A DNA stretch of 42,254 bases. Origin: an uncultured Oscillospiraceae bacterium. Lineage in GTDB: Bacteria > Bacillota > Clostridia > Oscillospirales > Oscillospiraceae. Below, piece after piece: positions 1 through 7,355 of the stretch. Numbering within the stretch: the stretch's first letter is position 1; every line of letters starts with the position of its first letter. The stretch is from NCBI GenBank assembly GCA_947631845.1, contig CANRMY010000017.1, forward strand, positions 1 through 42,254. Direction: 5' to 3'. The notes beneath the pieces were generated by a model. It searched no databases. It had not been told where the DNA came from and worked only from the letters and a program-made list of their open reading frames with translations. A program made the translations under genes and the position numbers.

Positions 1-313
1 CCGTGGGCGGCTCTGTGGGGGGCGTAGTGTCCTCCGTGGTGTCCGGCTCCGTGGAGGGCTCCGTATCGGCGGTGGTGTCCGGCTCCGTGGAGGCCGTGGT
101 ATCCGGCGCGGTATCCTCCGTGGAGGGCAGGTCATCCCTGTCGTCCGGGCCGCCGGTGTCGGGCGTGGACGAGTCCGTATCGGGGACCTGGATCCCGGAG
201 AGGCCGGCGCCGTAGTCGGCGGTGTCCTCCGCCGTGTCACCGCCCGTCCCCGCGCAGGAGACCAGCGACAGCGCCAGGGCCGCCAGCATGAGGAGAGTCG
301 TTATCTTTTTCAT
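1..313 (-). CDS. Asp/Thr-rich lipoprotein (3' end beyond window)
   Basis: The C-terminus lies beyond the left window edge, so only about 104 residues are visible. The ATG at 313 follows a GGAGGAAAGGG ribosome site. Residues 1-20 form a lipoprotein signal (MKK, hydrophobic stretch, lipobox LVSC with Cys20), so it should be anchored on the outer face of the membrane. From about residue 25 the chain is low complexity, with repeated Asp-Thr, Glu-Pro-Asp-Thr and Ser-Thr-Glu units, like the linkers of two other proteins in this window (13154-14302 and 15692-16234). It is the last visible gene behind an MBOAT/AlgX-like pair, 28 bases after the preceding stop, and is probably co-transcribed. The functional domain, if any, is outside the window, so no function is assigned. 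Confidence 0.75.
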   Translation of the reverse strand, partial: MKKITTLLMLAALALSLVSCAGTGGDTAEDTADYGAGLSGIQVPDTDSSTPDTGGPDDRDDLPSTEDTAPDTTASTEPDTTADTEPSTEPDTTEDTTPPTEPPT

Positions 314-341
314 ATCCCTTTCCTCCGAATGATCAAAAGCA

Positions 342-1673
342 TTAAACGGCTTTATACGCCGTGAGTACGCCGTTTTGATAGAAGGCAAAGCTCCAGGGGC
401 CGTTCGCGGCGGGCACAAGGGCGGTGAAGCCGTCCCCGGTGAGCACCGCCTCATAGACCCCCTCCCCGTTGGAGATATATACCGGGGAGGTATCGTCGGG
501 CGCGGCCGGCAGGGCCGCCGACACGACGGCATAGCCGGACACGTCGGCGTTGTCCGCGTAGACCCGCACCTCCCCCGCCGTGAGGGCGGGGAGCGCGACC
601 TCCCGCCGGGGGGCCACCAGCACCGGCGGATACGCAACAAGGTAGCCGATGTTGCGCTCCACCAGCTCCACCACCACCGTGTCCGCGCCCAGCTCCGAGG
701 CCGCCGTCAGATCGTACTGGGGCGCTCTGCTGAAGCGGGCCGCGCCGAAGGAGGCGGCCAGATACGGGTAGAGGGCGTTGCCAAAGGAGTCGCGATAGCA
801 CAGGAGCGTGCCGTCGCCGGCGCTCTCGGTATTGATGGTGATGCTGTCCGGCCTGGTGCCGCCGCTGCCGAAGGTATATGCCGGCGGATCTGTCGGGACA
901 AGATCCGGCTCGCCGTCCACAGCCGCCGGGTAGACCATGGCGAAGATGTCCCCGGTGTGGGCCTCCGGGACGAACTCTCCGGCGAAGAAGCGGCTCTCCC
1001 GGCCCAATGCGCCGTTGATGGCGTCGGCGGCCAGGGCCGCGCCCCGGCTCGTCCAGTGGGAGTCGTGGGCGAAATACAGCGTCTCCTCCCGGTCGTTGAA
1101 AACGGCGTAGAGATCAAGATACGCCGTCCCCATGCCGTCCAGGAGCTTATAAAACCGCTCCGCGTCCCGCTCCCCTTCCCGCAGGGTGGGGCGCATATGT
1201 TCGGGATAGAGGGAATTTTTATTGGGGGCCAGGGTGAAGACAAAGGCGATCCCCCGCTCCCGGCAATATTCCTCCATCAGGGCCGTGTTTTTGGCGGCGG
1301 CGTAAAGCGCCCGGTCCGTCAGGCCGTTGACGCCGGCGTAATCGTCCAGCGTCTCGGCGTAATAGAGCCACCCGTCCCGGCCGGCGGCCACGCTCTCGGC
1401 GTTGACGGAGCCGAAGATCCCGGCGGACAGCTCCCGTCCCCAGGTGATCAGCTGATTGCGGCCAAAAAATCTGTCCTCCACATAGTTCACCGTGTCCTGG
1501 AGCACCGCCGGATTGATACCGTCCCCGTCGCGAAGCTCCGGCTTTTGGGCCAGGATCTCGTTGGGTCCCGGCTGGGAGGGGCCGAAGACGGACATGCCCA
1601 CGGAGGGAAGGAGGCAGAGGACCAGGATCACCGCCACGAATACGGCGGAAACGATTTTCTCTCTCTTTTCCAT
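342..1673 (-). CDS. AlgX/AlgJ-like SGNH-family acetyltransferase-associated protein
   Basis: 443 residues with one N-terminal membrane segment (about 8-30) followed by an extracytoplasmic domain. The sequence matches the DHHW/ALGX-type SGNH fold: His-Asp-Ser-His-Trp at 203-207 supplies the Asp-x-His pair (Asp204, His206) and Arg-Asp-Ser-Phe-Gly at 294-298 places a candidate nucleophile at Ser296. Family members work with an MBOAT partner to move acetyl groups onto extracellular polysaccharide or wall polymers. The MBOAT gene lies directly upstream, 9 bases away, which supports the pairing. The acceptor polymer cannot be read from the sequence; alginate is not expected in a Gram-positive, so a teichoic acid or secreted glycan is more likely. 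The conserved catalytic residues argue for an active enzyme. Confidence 0.85.
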   Translation of the reverse strand: MEKREKIVSAVFVAVILVLCLLPSVGMSVFGPSQPGPNEILAQKPELRDGDGINPAVLQDTVNYVEDRFFGRNQLITWGRELSAGIFGSVNAESVAAGRDGWLYYAETLDDYAGVNGLTDRALYAAAKNTALMEEYCRERGIAFVFTLAPNKNSLYPEHMRPTLREGERDAERFYKLLDGMGTAYLDLYAVFNDREETLYFAHDSHWTSRGAALAADAINGALGRESRFFAGEFVPEAHTGDIFAMVYPAAVDGEPDLVPTDPPAYTFGSGGTRPDSITINTESAGDGTLLCYRDSFGNALYPYLAASFGAARFSRAPQYDLTAASELGADTVVVELVERNIGYLVAYPPVLVAPRREVALPALTAGEVRVYADNADVSGYAVVSAALPAAPDDTSPVYISNGEGVYEAVLTGDGFTALVPAANGPWSFAFYQNGVLTAYKAV

Positions 1674-1682
1674 CCCGCCACC

Positions 1683-3104
1683 TCAAAAACGCGCGTAGAT
1701 AAAGGGCGTAAAGCCCCCCGCCGCCAGCTCCGTGAGACACAGGGCGAACAGGGCGGCGTATACCCCCAGCCGGACGGCCCGGAACCAGCCGGCGTCGCGC
1801 CGCCAGGAGAGCTTGTCCATCCAGGGGAAACAGAACAGCACCCCTAAAACCAGGAGAAATACCGTTCTGCCGTCAAAGGCCCGCAGCAGCAACGCCGTCC
1901 CGGCGGGGGTGAAGGAAAAACCGGTAAACAGCGCGCCGATGAGGGAGAAGCCCTGTCCGGCGCTGCCGGCGCGGAACATCACAAAGCCCAGAACTACCGC
2001 CAGAAGCGTATAGACACGGCCGGCGGCCGCGCCCATCCGGCTCCCGCGCCAGCGGGGCACATCCAGCACCTTCAGGCTCTCCAGCCCCGCCAGCAGGCCG
2101 TGCCAGACGCCCCAGAGAAGGTAGGTGAGGCCGAAGCCGTGCCACAGGCCGCAGAGGGCAAAGACGGCGAATTTATTCAGCGCCGTGCGAAGCCTCCCCT
2201 TCCGGTTGCCGCCCAGGGGGATATAGACGTAGTCCCGGAACCAGCCGGACAGGCTCATATGCCACCTGCGCCAGAAGTCCGTAATCGACACGGCGGCATA
2301 GGGGTAGTTGAAGTTCTCCGGCGAGGTGAAGCCGAAGGCGCCGGCAAGGCCGATGGCCATATCGGAATAGCCGGAAAAATCAAAGAAGAGCTGCAGGGTA
2401 AAGCACACGGCCCCCGCCCAGGCAAGGCGCATATCCGCCGGGCCCGTATAGGCAAAAACGGCGTCGGCCACGGCCCCCGAAGCGCCGGCCAGAAAGAGCT
2501 TTTTGGCAAGGCCCCGGATGAACCGGCAAAAGCCCTCCGCCGCCCGCTCCACCGTGACGCGCCTGCCCGTCAGCTGGGGGGCGAACTCCCGGTACCGGGA
2601 GAGGGGCCCGGAGACGATCTCCGGGAAGAAGGTGGCGTGGAGCAGGAATTTTCCAAAGCTCCCGGCGGCGTTTTTCGGATCTTTGTATGTATCGACGGTA
2701 TAGGAGACGCACTTGAAGGTGAAGAAGGAGATCCCCAGCGGGGCGGTCAGCGCCGCCGGCGCGGAGGAGGCGAACAGGAGCTTTGTCCAAAAATCGCTCC
2801 CCGCCAGCCGCACCGTGAAGATCTCAACAGTCTTGAAAAATGCCAGAACGCCCAGGTTCAGGACCACCGCCGCGATGGCCGCCGCCTTCGCCCCGCGCCC
2901 GCGGGCCATCAGCCGCCCCAGGGCGTAGGTGAGGCCCGCCAAAAGCAGGACAAGCAGCAGATCGAAGAGCCTCCCCAGGGAGTAGAACGCCAGACCGGCG
3001 GCCAGCAGGAGCACGTTTCGCGCCCGCTCGTTCCGCACAAGGGCGTAGATCACAAACACAAGGGGGAAAAAGCAAAACAGGAAAAAGGCCGAGTCAAAGC
3101 TCAC
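1683..3104 (-). CDS. MBOAT family membrane O-acyltransferase (AlgI/DltB-like)
   Basis: 473 residues from a GTG start at 3104, chosen because AAGGG lies 7 bases upstream and the product then begins directly with the first membrane helix. A start at 3149 would add 15 polar residues and has a poorer ribosome site. The protein is hydrophobic throughout with about ten membrane segments. The family signature is clear: the DFSGYSDMAIG stretch, then the FWRRWHMSLSGWFRDY segment with His282, and the second invariant His322 in LWHGF. MBOAT proteins of this subgroup pass acetyl groups across the membrane to an SGNH partner, which is encoded immediately downstream. A promoter is visible at 3173-3201. Substrate unknown. 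Confidence 0.92.
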   Translation of the reverse strand: MSFDSAFFLFCFFPLVFVIYALVRNERARNVLLLAAGLAFYSLGRLFDLLLVLLLAGLTYALGRLMARGRGAKAAAIAAVVLNLGVLAFFKTVEIFTVRLAGSDFWTKLLFASSAPAALTAPLGISFFTFKCVSYTVDTYKDPKNAAGSFGKFLLHATFFPEIVSGPLSRYREFAPQLTGRRVTVERAAEGFCRFIRGLAKKLFLAGASGAVADAVFAYTGPADMRLAWAGAVCFTLQLFFDFSGYSDMAIGLAGAFGFTSPENFNYPYAAVSITDFWRRWHMSLSGWFRDYVYIPLGGNRKGRLRTALNKFAVFALCGLWHGFGLTYLLWGVWHGLLAGLESLKVLDVPRWRGSRMGAAAGRVYTLLAVVLGFVMFRAGSAGQGFSLIGALFTGFSFTPAGTALLLRAFDGRTVFLLVLGVLFCFPWMDKLSWRRDAGWFRAVRLGVYAALFALCLTELAAGGFTPFIYARF

Positions 3105-3172
3105 GATCTCACCCTTCGCGCGGCGTAGTTTTGGGGTGCAAACCGGCATCCGCCCATAGCACGCTTATTATC

Positions 3173-3201
3173 ATTATGGGCCTTTTTCCCGAAAATTGCA
3201 A
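3173..3201 (-). promoter_or_regulatory. Promoter for the MBOAT/AlgX-like operon
   Basis: On the minus strand TTGCAA (3196-3201) and CATAAT (3173-3178) are separated by exactly 17 bases within an AT-rich stretch. Predicted transcription start is near 3166, giving a leader of about 60 nt before the GTG at 3104. This is a sequence match only. Confidence 0.6.
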
Positions 3202-3253
3202 CATTTTTTTGTAATTCAGCAAGATTTATCATTTTTTCGAATCATTCAAACGT

Positions 3254-3296
3254 AAAAAATCGTTTTATGTCAACATATGGGTTAACATAAAACGAT
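3254..3296 (-). terminator. Rho-independent terminator after the fumarase beta gene
   Basis: A 16-bp inverted repeat with one mismatch (3259-3274 and 3281-3296, 6-base loop) is followed on the minus strand by six T residues (3254-3259). The stem is AT-rich, unusual in this GC-rich sequence. It lies 30 bases past the stop at 3328 and just ahead of the next operon's promoter, so it insulates the two. Confidence 0.75.
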
Positions 3297-3327
3297 CAAT
3301 TCCCTGCTATGGTAAATCGGTGAACTG

Positions 3328-3885
3328 TCAGACAGTCCTGTACCGCCGGACGCCCTCCTGGAAGATGTCGCCGCCGTGGGCGTCTATGCCCACTAAAAGG
3401 GGCATTTTCTCCACCTCCAGGCGTTTGACGGACTCACAGCCCAGCTCGGGGAAGGCGATCTCCTCCATGGAGCGGATGGACTTGGCGATGAGCGCCCCCG
3501 CGCCGCCCACGGCGCACAGGTACACGGCGCCGTTTTTCACGATGGAATCGCGCACCGCGCCGGACCGGAGGCCCTTCCCGATCATCCCGGCCAGGCCCAG
3601 ATCCAGAAGCCGGGGGGTGAAGCCGTCCATGCGGCTGGAGGTGGTGGGGCCGCAGGCCCCGGTGGGCAGGCCGTCGTGGCCGGGGGTGGGGCCGGCGTAA
3701 TAGATCACGGCGTCCTTGAGGGGAAAGGGCGTGGGCTCGCCGGCGTCCAGGAGTCGGAAAATGGCCATATGGGCCTGGTCCCGGGAGGTGTAGACCGTCC
3801 CGGAGAGCAGTACCCGGTCGCCAAAGCGCATATGGGGCGCGTATGTTCTGAGCTCCTCCGCTCGGATGTCAAAAATGTTCTGCAA
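3328..3885 (-). CDS. Class I fumarase / tartrate dehydratase beta subunit
   Basis: 185 residues matching the C-terminal (beta) domain of Fe-S class I hydro-lyases. The typical GDRVLLSG segment near the N-terminus, YYAGPTP, and the SGPTTS-type motif (GACGPTTSSRMD) are all present, followed by GLAGMIGKG and the GAGAL segment. In two-subunit fumarases this domain pairs with an alpha subunit that carries the 4Fe-4S cluster and catalyses fumarate to malate hydration. No alpha subunit gene is adjacent: upstream is a DivIVA-like gene, downstream a terminator. The start is TTG at 3885 with GAGGA 8 bases upstream, overlapping the end of the preceding gene's ribosome region. Substrate may be fumarate or tartrate; the alpha subunit is presumably elsewhere in the genome. 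Confidence 0.85.
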   Translation of the reverse strand: MQNIFDIRAEELRTYAPHMRFGDRVLLSGTVYTSRDQAHMAIFRLLDAGEPTPFPLKDAVIYYAGPTPGHDGLPTGACGPTTSSRMDGFTPRLLDLGLAGMIGKGLRSGAVRDSIVKNGAVYLCAVGGAGALIAKSIRSMEEIAFPELGCESVKRLEVEKMPLLVGIDAHGGDIFQEGVRRYRTV

Positions 3886-3888
3886 CGG

Positions 3889-4335
3889 TCATTCCTCGCT
3901 TATCCTCAGTCTGTCGCCGATCTCCTCCAGCCGCTCCCCCGCCGCTCCCAGGGCGGCCTGGATCCCGGAAAGGCGTGCGGAGACGGTCTTGAGCTCCCCC
4001 TCGGCCTGGGCGGCGTTGATCTTCACGTCGGCGCACAGGGCGTCATATTCCCCTTTCACCGAGCGCAGAAGCGCCCGCGCCTCCTCCAGCGCGCCGGCGA
4101 TCTCCCGCCGGCGCTCCTCGGCGCCGTCCGGCTCCTCCGGCGCGGAGGAACGCTCCTCCAGCTCCCAGAGGCGCTCCCGGAGCTCCTGATTTTCCCGGCT
4201 CAGGGCGTTGCGCTCCATGGCCAGGGACTCGATGTAGTCGATGACGTCCTGCCGGTCAAAGCCGCCGAATACACGGCCCCGAAAATTGCCCTTCTCCTGT
4301 TCCACGGCACGATCACCGTCCTCTCTGTCACGCAA
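3889..4335 (-). CDS. DivIVA-like coiled-coil protein
   Basis: 148 residues. Residues about 17-40 (NFRGRVFGGFDRQDVIDYIE) resemble the N-terminal DivIVA membrane-targeting motif, in which an F-x-G-Y/F-x-x-x-x-V-x-x-Y/F pattern precedes a coiled coil. The rest is Glu/Arg/Leu-rich and predicted coiled coil, with alternating charged heptads to about residue 145. DivIVA/GpsB proteins sit at curved membrane or division sites and recruit partners. The start chosen is TTG at 4335, with AAGGA 8 bases upstream; a GTG ten codons in is an alternative. It is 3 bases from the following fumarase beta gene and shares its promoter at 4356-4384. It is shorter than classical DivIVA, so a role in division versus another scaffold function is open. 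Confidence 0.65.
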   Translation of the reverse strand: MRDREDGDRAVEQEKGNFRGRVFGGFDRQDVIDYIESLAMERNALSRENQELRERLWELEERSSAPEEPDGAEERRREIAGALEEARALLRSVKGEYDALCADVKINAAQAEGELKTVSARLSGIQAALGAAGERLEEIGDRLRISEE

Positions 4336-4355
4336 ACCGCGTTTCCTTATATCGC

Positions 4356-4384
4356 ATCATAGCACATCCGGCGGAATAAAACAA
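4356..4384 (-). promoter_or_regulatory. Promoter for the DivIVA-like/fumarase beta pair
   Basis: Minus-strand TTGTTT (4379-4384) and TATGAT (4356-4361) with a 17-base spacer, about 15 bases upstream of the ribosome site AAGGA. Confidence 0.6.
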
Positions 4385-4429
4385 CCGGAAATGAGAAAAA
4401 TCACGAATTTCAGTCAAGATCCGCGCATG

Positions 4430-4463
4430 AAAAAAGCGGTGAGAACCCGCGTTTTCACCGCTT
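4430..4463 (-). terminator. Rho-independent terminator of the MarR/glycolipid operon
   Basis: 13-bp arms (4434-4446 and 4451-4463, one mismatch) with a 4-base loop, followed on the minus strand by a T6 run (4430-4435). It begins 11 bases after the PAP2 stop codon. Confidence 0.85.
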
Positions 4464-4473
4464 ATACCGTTTT

Positions 4474-5175
4474 TTACATGCGCTGACGCTCCCCCGCCGC
4501 CCTCTTTTTCCCGTAGGCGAAAATGTACGCCAGGGCGCAGACGGGCACGGCCGCCAGCAGATCCAGGACGGAGTGCTGTTTGATAAAGACCGTGGAGACG
4601 GAGATCAGCACGGCCATGACGCAGAAGACCGCCCGCCAGACCGGGGTCCGGAAGTCCCTGCTGTCCCAGGCCGCGAACATCACCGCCGCCGAGCCGATCA
4701 CGTGGATGGACGGGCAGACGTTGGTGTTGGTGTCGAATTCATAAAACCGCGCGATGAACCGGGTGAGAACGTTGTCCCGCTCAAAGGCCGGGGGCCGGAG
4801 CTGCTGGCAGTTGGGAAAGAGCATATAGATCAGGATCGCCGCCGAGTAGGAGACGATGATGAACCGCATCATCCCCTTGAAGGCCCGGGTGTCCAGCAGG
4901 AGCGTATAGAGGAGCATCCCCACTAAGAATACGAACCAGAAGAGGTACGGGATCAGAAAGATCTCGCAAAAGGGGATGGCGTCGTCCAGGGCGCAGTGGA
5001 CGGGGGCGTAGCTGTCCCGGATCCAAAGCCGCTCCACCGTCAAAAACAGCAGGCCGTACACGGGCCAGAAAAGGAGATATTTCAGGTGCTCAAACTCCGG
5101 GGTATTCAGCTTGCTGAACCGGAACTGCCGGTAATCCACAAGCTTTCTTTTTTCCGCATGGATGGTGGTGTTCAC
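4474..5175 (-). CDS. PAP2-superfamily integral membrane phosphatase
   Basis: 233 residues with about six membrane helices. The family motifs are partly variant: CPSIH at 154-158 corresponds to the PSGH motif, and KQHSVLD at 199-205 supplies the second catalytic His201 and Asp205, giving the PAP2_3 / phosphatidylinositol-ceramide-synthase-like pattern. Members remove phosphate from lipid phosphates such as phosphatidic acid or transfer head groups. Its ATG overlaps the stop of the glycosyltransferase by 4 bases, implying coupled translation as last gene of the operon. A plausible role is supplying diacylglycerol to the upstream lipid glycosyltransferase; this is inferred from neighbourhood only. 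Confidence 0.85.
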   Translation of the reverse strand: MNTTIHAEKRKLVDYRQFRFSKLNTPEFEHLKYLLFWPVYGLLFLTVERLWIRDSYAPVHCALDDAIPFCEIFLIPYLFWFVFLVGMLLYTLLLDTRAFKGMMRFIIVSYSAAILIYMLFPNCQQLRPPAFERDNVLTRFIARFYEFDTNTNVCPSIHVIGSAAVMFAAWDSRDFRTPVWRAVFCVMAVLISVSTVFIKQHSVLDLLAAVPVCALAYIFAYGKKRAAGERQRM

Positions 5176-6281
5176 TTGCTAAGCTCCTCATAGATCCGCC
5201 GGGCGCCGTTGGGCTGGTCATACTCCCGCAGAGCCCGCCGCATCCTCTCAAGCTCTTCGTCGGAGGCCAGGAGCCGGAGGCATTTCCCGGCCAGGCGCGG
5301 GATGGACGGGTCGGTGATGGCCGCCCCCATCCCGGTGAAAAAGTCCATATTGTATTTCTCACAGCCCGAAACGGCGTCCACAAACACCATGGGCAGTCTC
5401 TTGGCGGCCGCCTCCGTGACGCCGATGCCGCCGGGCTTTGTCAGGTACAGGTCCGCGGAATCCATGTAGAGGGAGATGTCGTCGGCGTACCCCGCAATAT
5501 GTACCCGCTCGTTATCCCTGTATTGCTCCGCCAGCTTCTCCCGGAGGCGCTCATTGGTGCCGCAGATGACCGACACCTCCAGATCCGGCGGGAGCTGCCG
5601 CGTCAATTCCTCCAGAAGGTCGACGATGGGGCCGCAGCCCATGCTGCCGCACATCAGCAGCAGGTGCTTGTGTTGGAGGCTGATATGGAGGGCGGCCTTG
5701 GCCTCCTCCTTTTCCTTGCCGGTCCAGAACTGCTTCCGGACGGGTATGCCCGTGACGACGGCCCGCCGCCGGAAGAGCTCGTTGTCCCGGTATACGCCCT
5801 CTAAGGAGCCGCAGGGCAGGAAGTGCTTATCCACAAAGCAGGATCCCGTCCCCGGACAGCAGGTGTAGTCCGTGGCCACAAAGGCCGTTTTCACCGGCAG
5901 GGGCGTCTTTTTCATCAGCTCCGACACCATCAGGGCCGAAAACATGTGGGTGCAGATGACCGTGTCGTATCCGCCCGTCTCCAAAAGCTCCCGCAGACGC
6001 CCCGTCCCCCTCTTCAGGAGCCAGATCATGGGCGAGCCCTCCTTCAAAAGGCCGGGGTGCTCCTCGTTGACGCGGTAGCCCCATCGAAAAAAGCCGGGGA
6101 GATATCTGTACATAAAGCTGTGGCCCCAGGACACGAACCGGGAGACGCCGGGAGAGATGAGCGCCAGGCCGTCGCGGATATCGCACCGCACGCCCTGTTC
6201 CTCAAAGGTCTCCCGGATGGCCTCCGCGCAGGAATTATGTCCCTGTCCCGTATGGCAGCTCAAAATAAGCACTTTATTCAT
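5172..6281 (-). CDS. MGDG-synthase/UgtP-like lipid glycosyltransferase
   Basis: 369 residues of the GT28-type fold. The N-terminal half has the MGDG-synthase pattern (SCHTGQGHNSCAEAI at about 9-23, with the glycine-rich acceptor loop). The C-terminal half has GSMGCGPI near 213 and the nucleotide-sugar motif LTKPGGIGVTEAA near 285. UgtP/YpfP-type enzymes transfer glucose from UDP-glucose to diacylglycerol at the inner membrane face, making glycolipids and lipoteichoic acid anchors; plant relatives use galactose. The stop of the preceding acyltransferase-like gene and this ATG overlap by 4 bases, and the PAP2 gene overlaps by 4 at the other end. Sugar and acceptor are not determined by sequence; the flanking lipid-modifying genes support a lipid acceptor. 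Confidence 0.85.
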   Translation of the reverse strand: MNKVLILSCHTGQGHNSCAEAIRETFEEQGVRCDIRDGLALISPGVSRFVSWGHSFMYRYLPGFFRWGYRVNEEHPGLLKEGSPMIWLLKRGTGRLRELLETGGYDTVICTHMFSALMVSELMKKTPLPVKTAFVATDYTCCPGTGSCFVDKHFLPCGSLEGVYRDNELFRRRAVVTGIPVRKQFWTGKEKEEAKAALHISLQHKHLLLMCGSMGCGPIVDLLEELTRQLPPDLEVSVICGTNERLREKLAEQYRDNERVHIAGYADDISLYMDSADLYLTKPGGIGVTEAAAKRLPMVFVDAVSGCEKYNMDFFTGMGAAITDPSIPRLAGKCLRLLASDEELERMRRALREYDQPNGARRIYEELSK

Positions 6282-6748
6282 AAGCTCTCTTTTGCCTTTT
6301 CTCTCTCAAGGATACGCACAAGCTTGGGGCGGTTATAGCGCTGGATGAGGATGTCCGGGAGATTCCCCAGCAGATAGAGGACGGAGACGGCCCAGCCCCA
6401 GAACCCCTTCCAGATAAAGACGCACCCGAAGCCCAGGATACACAAAAGGCCGTGGATCCACTCGGCCACGCACGTCTCCTGGACCATCCGCTCCACATGC
6501 TCCGCCGTGGGGTTTTGGGGCAGCTTCTTGGAGGGCATCACCCAGGGGAGGATGGCGCTCATATCCGGCACCTTTTCCTTCCACCGGCGAATGCCGATCC
6601 GGTTGTAGATCTTCCCCTCCTGCTCCCAGGCGTACAGGCGGAAGGGAAACCGGCCGGCGCGGAACAGCCGCTTGGGCATGAGCCGCCCCAGCAGGAAGCC
6701 GGACGCCCCGATCAGGGCTAAATACACAAGGCACCTGACAAGCCTCAT
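6278..6748 (-). CDS. CrtO-family (glycosyl-carotenoid acyltransferase-like) membrane protein
   Basis: 156 residues from ATG at 6748, which overlaps the MarR stop by 4 bases (ATGA). It has hydrophobic segments at about 3-22 and two near 112-145, and a central stretch RIGIRRWKEKVPDMSAILPW typical of the CrtO family named after staphylococcal glycosyl-4,4'-diaponeurosporenoate acyltransferase. That enzyme esterifies a fatty acid to a sugar on a carotenoid. No carotenoid genes are visible here, so in this operon it more likely acylates a glycolipid made by the adjacent glycosyltransferase; this is inference. The reading frame stays open for some distance upstream, but that part overlaps the MarR gene in another frame and is not coding. 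Confidence 0.75.
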   Translation of the reverse strand: MRLVRCLVYLALIGASGFLLGRLMPKRLFRAGRFPFRLYAWEQEGKIYNRIGIRRWKEKVPDMSAILPWVMPSKKLPQNPTAEHVERMVQETCVAEWIHGLLCILGFGCVFIWKGFWGWAVSVLYLLGNLPDILIQRYNRPKLVRILEREKAKESL

Positions 6749-7209
6749 CCCGCCACCTCCGCGCCCCGCTGGAAGGCGCGCATCTCCTCTTTCAGAAGGG
6801 AGATGTACTTTCTGAAAACCGCCGCGCAGACGGTCCGCTCCTCCTCCGGGAGCTTTTCCAGCGCCCTGCGCTCGGCGTTGAAAAGAGGCCGTACGACACC
6901 CTCGCCGTACCGCTTCCCCGCCTCCGTCAGGCAGATCCTTTTCCTGTTGCGGGTGCCGGGGATCACCGTGAGAAAGGCGAAGCCCTTGCGCACCATATGG
7001 CCGACGATGGTGTTCACCGTCTGCTTGGAGAGGGACAGGATGCCGCAGATATCCTGCTGGGAATAGCCGCCGTCCAGGGCGATCAGCGCGTACCAGATCC
7101 AAAACTCGTTTTCCGACATGCCGAACCGCCCCACGGCGCTGCGGTAGATGCCGATGAAGTCCTGGATCTCCAGATTGAGCATCTCCGGCGCTCTTATATC
7201 CTTCTTCAC
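6745..7209 (-). CDS. MarR-family transcriptional regulator
   Basis: 154 residues with a winged helix: helix-turn-helix at about 48-75 (GGYSQQDICGILSLSKQTVNTIVGHMVRKGF) and wing around IPGTRNRKRICLTEAG, flanked by dimerisation helices. Length is typical of MarR. The start is GTG at 7209 with a GGGGGG-type ribosome site. It is the first gene of a four-gene operon with CrtO-like, UgtP-like and PAP2 genes, joined by 4-base overlaps. A 17-bp palindrome overlaps its -10 box, which fits autorepression relieved by a small ligand, as known for the family. The ligand is unknown; a membrane-active or lipophilic compound would suit the gene set. Confidence 0.9.
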   Translation of the reverse strand: MKKDIRAPEMLNLEIQDFIGIYRSAVGRFGMSENEFWIWYALIALDGGYSQQDICGILSLSKQTVNTIVGHMVRKGFAFLTVIPGTRNRKRICLTEAGKRYGEGVVRPLFNAERRALEKLPEEERTVCAAVFRKYISLLKEEMRAFQRGAEVAG

Positions 7210-7242
7210 ACGCGTCCCCCCTGTCCCCGGAGTAGAATCCGA

Positions 7243-7259
7243 AATAGGACTCTCCTATT
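7243..7259. promoter_or_regulatory. Candidate MarR operator
   Basis: Perfect palindrome AATAGGA-nnn-TCCTATT overlapping and immediately downstream of the -10 box of the MarR operon. Position and dyad length fit a MarR dimer site blocking its own promoter. Confidence 0.6.
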
Positions 7260-7285
7260 GTAGCCCAATACGGACAACTTGTCAA
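7257..7285 (-). promoter_or_regulatory. Promoter of the MarR/glycolipid operon
   Basis: Consensus TTGACA (minus strand, 7280-7285), 17-base spacer, TACAAT (7257-7262). The predicted start lies about 40 bases upstream of the GTG at 7209. Confidence 0.75.
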
Positions 7286-7328
7286 TCATTTAACGGATCA
7301 ATAATTTAATGGCAATGTCAGAGCGCCT

Positions 7329-7354
7329 GTACGGGCCGGACACCGGCCGGCCCG
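7329..7354. repeat. REP-like GC palindrome
   Basis: Stem CGGGCCGG/CCGGCCCG with a GTAC-containing edge. The 26-base sequence is the reverse complement, differing by one base indel, of an element at 34508-34534, showing a dispersed repeat. It sits directly after the DUF1349 stop, with no T run. Confidence 0.6.
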
Positions 7355-7355
7355 G

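Noticed and set aside
375-1847. 490-codon plus-strand frame over the AlgX-like and MBOAT genes
   Set aside because: It spans two real minus-strand genes, is Arg/Gly/His-rich and has no recognisable motif.
6749-7285. Longer CrtO-like protein starting at 7285
   Set aside because: The extra part overlaps the MarR gene in another frame, is Arg/Gly-rich and lacks a start signal; the ATG at 6748 overlaps the MarR stop in the usual coupled way.
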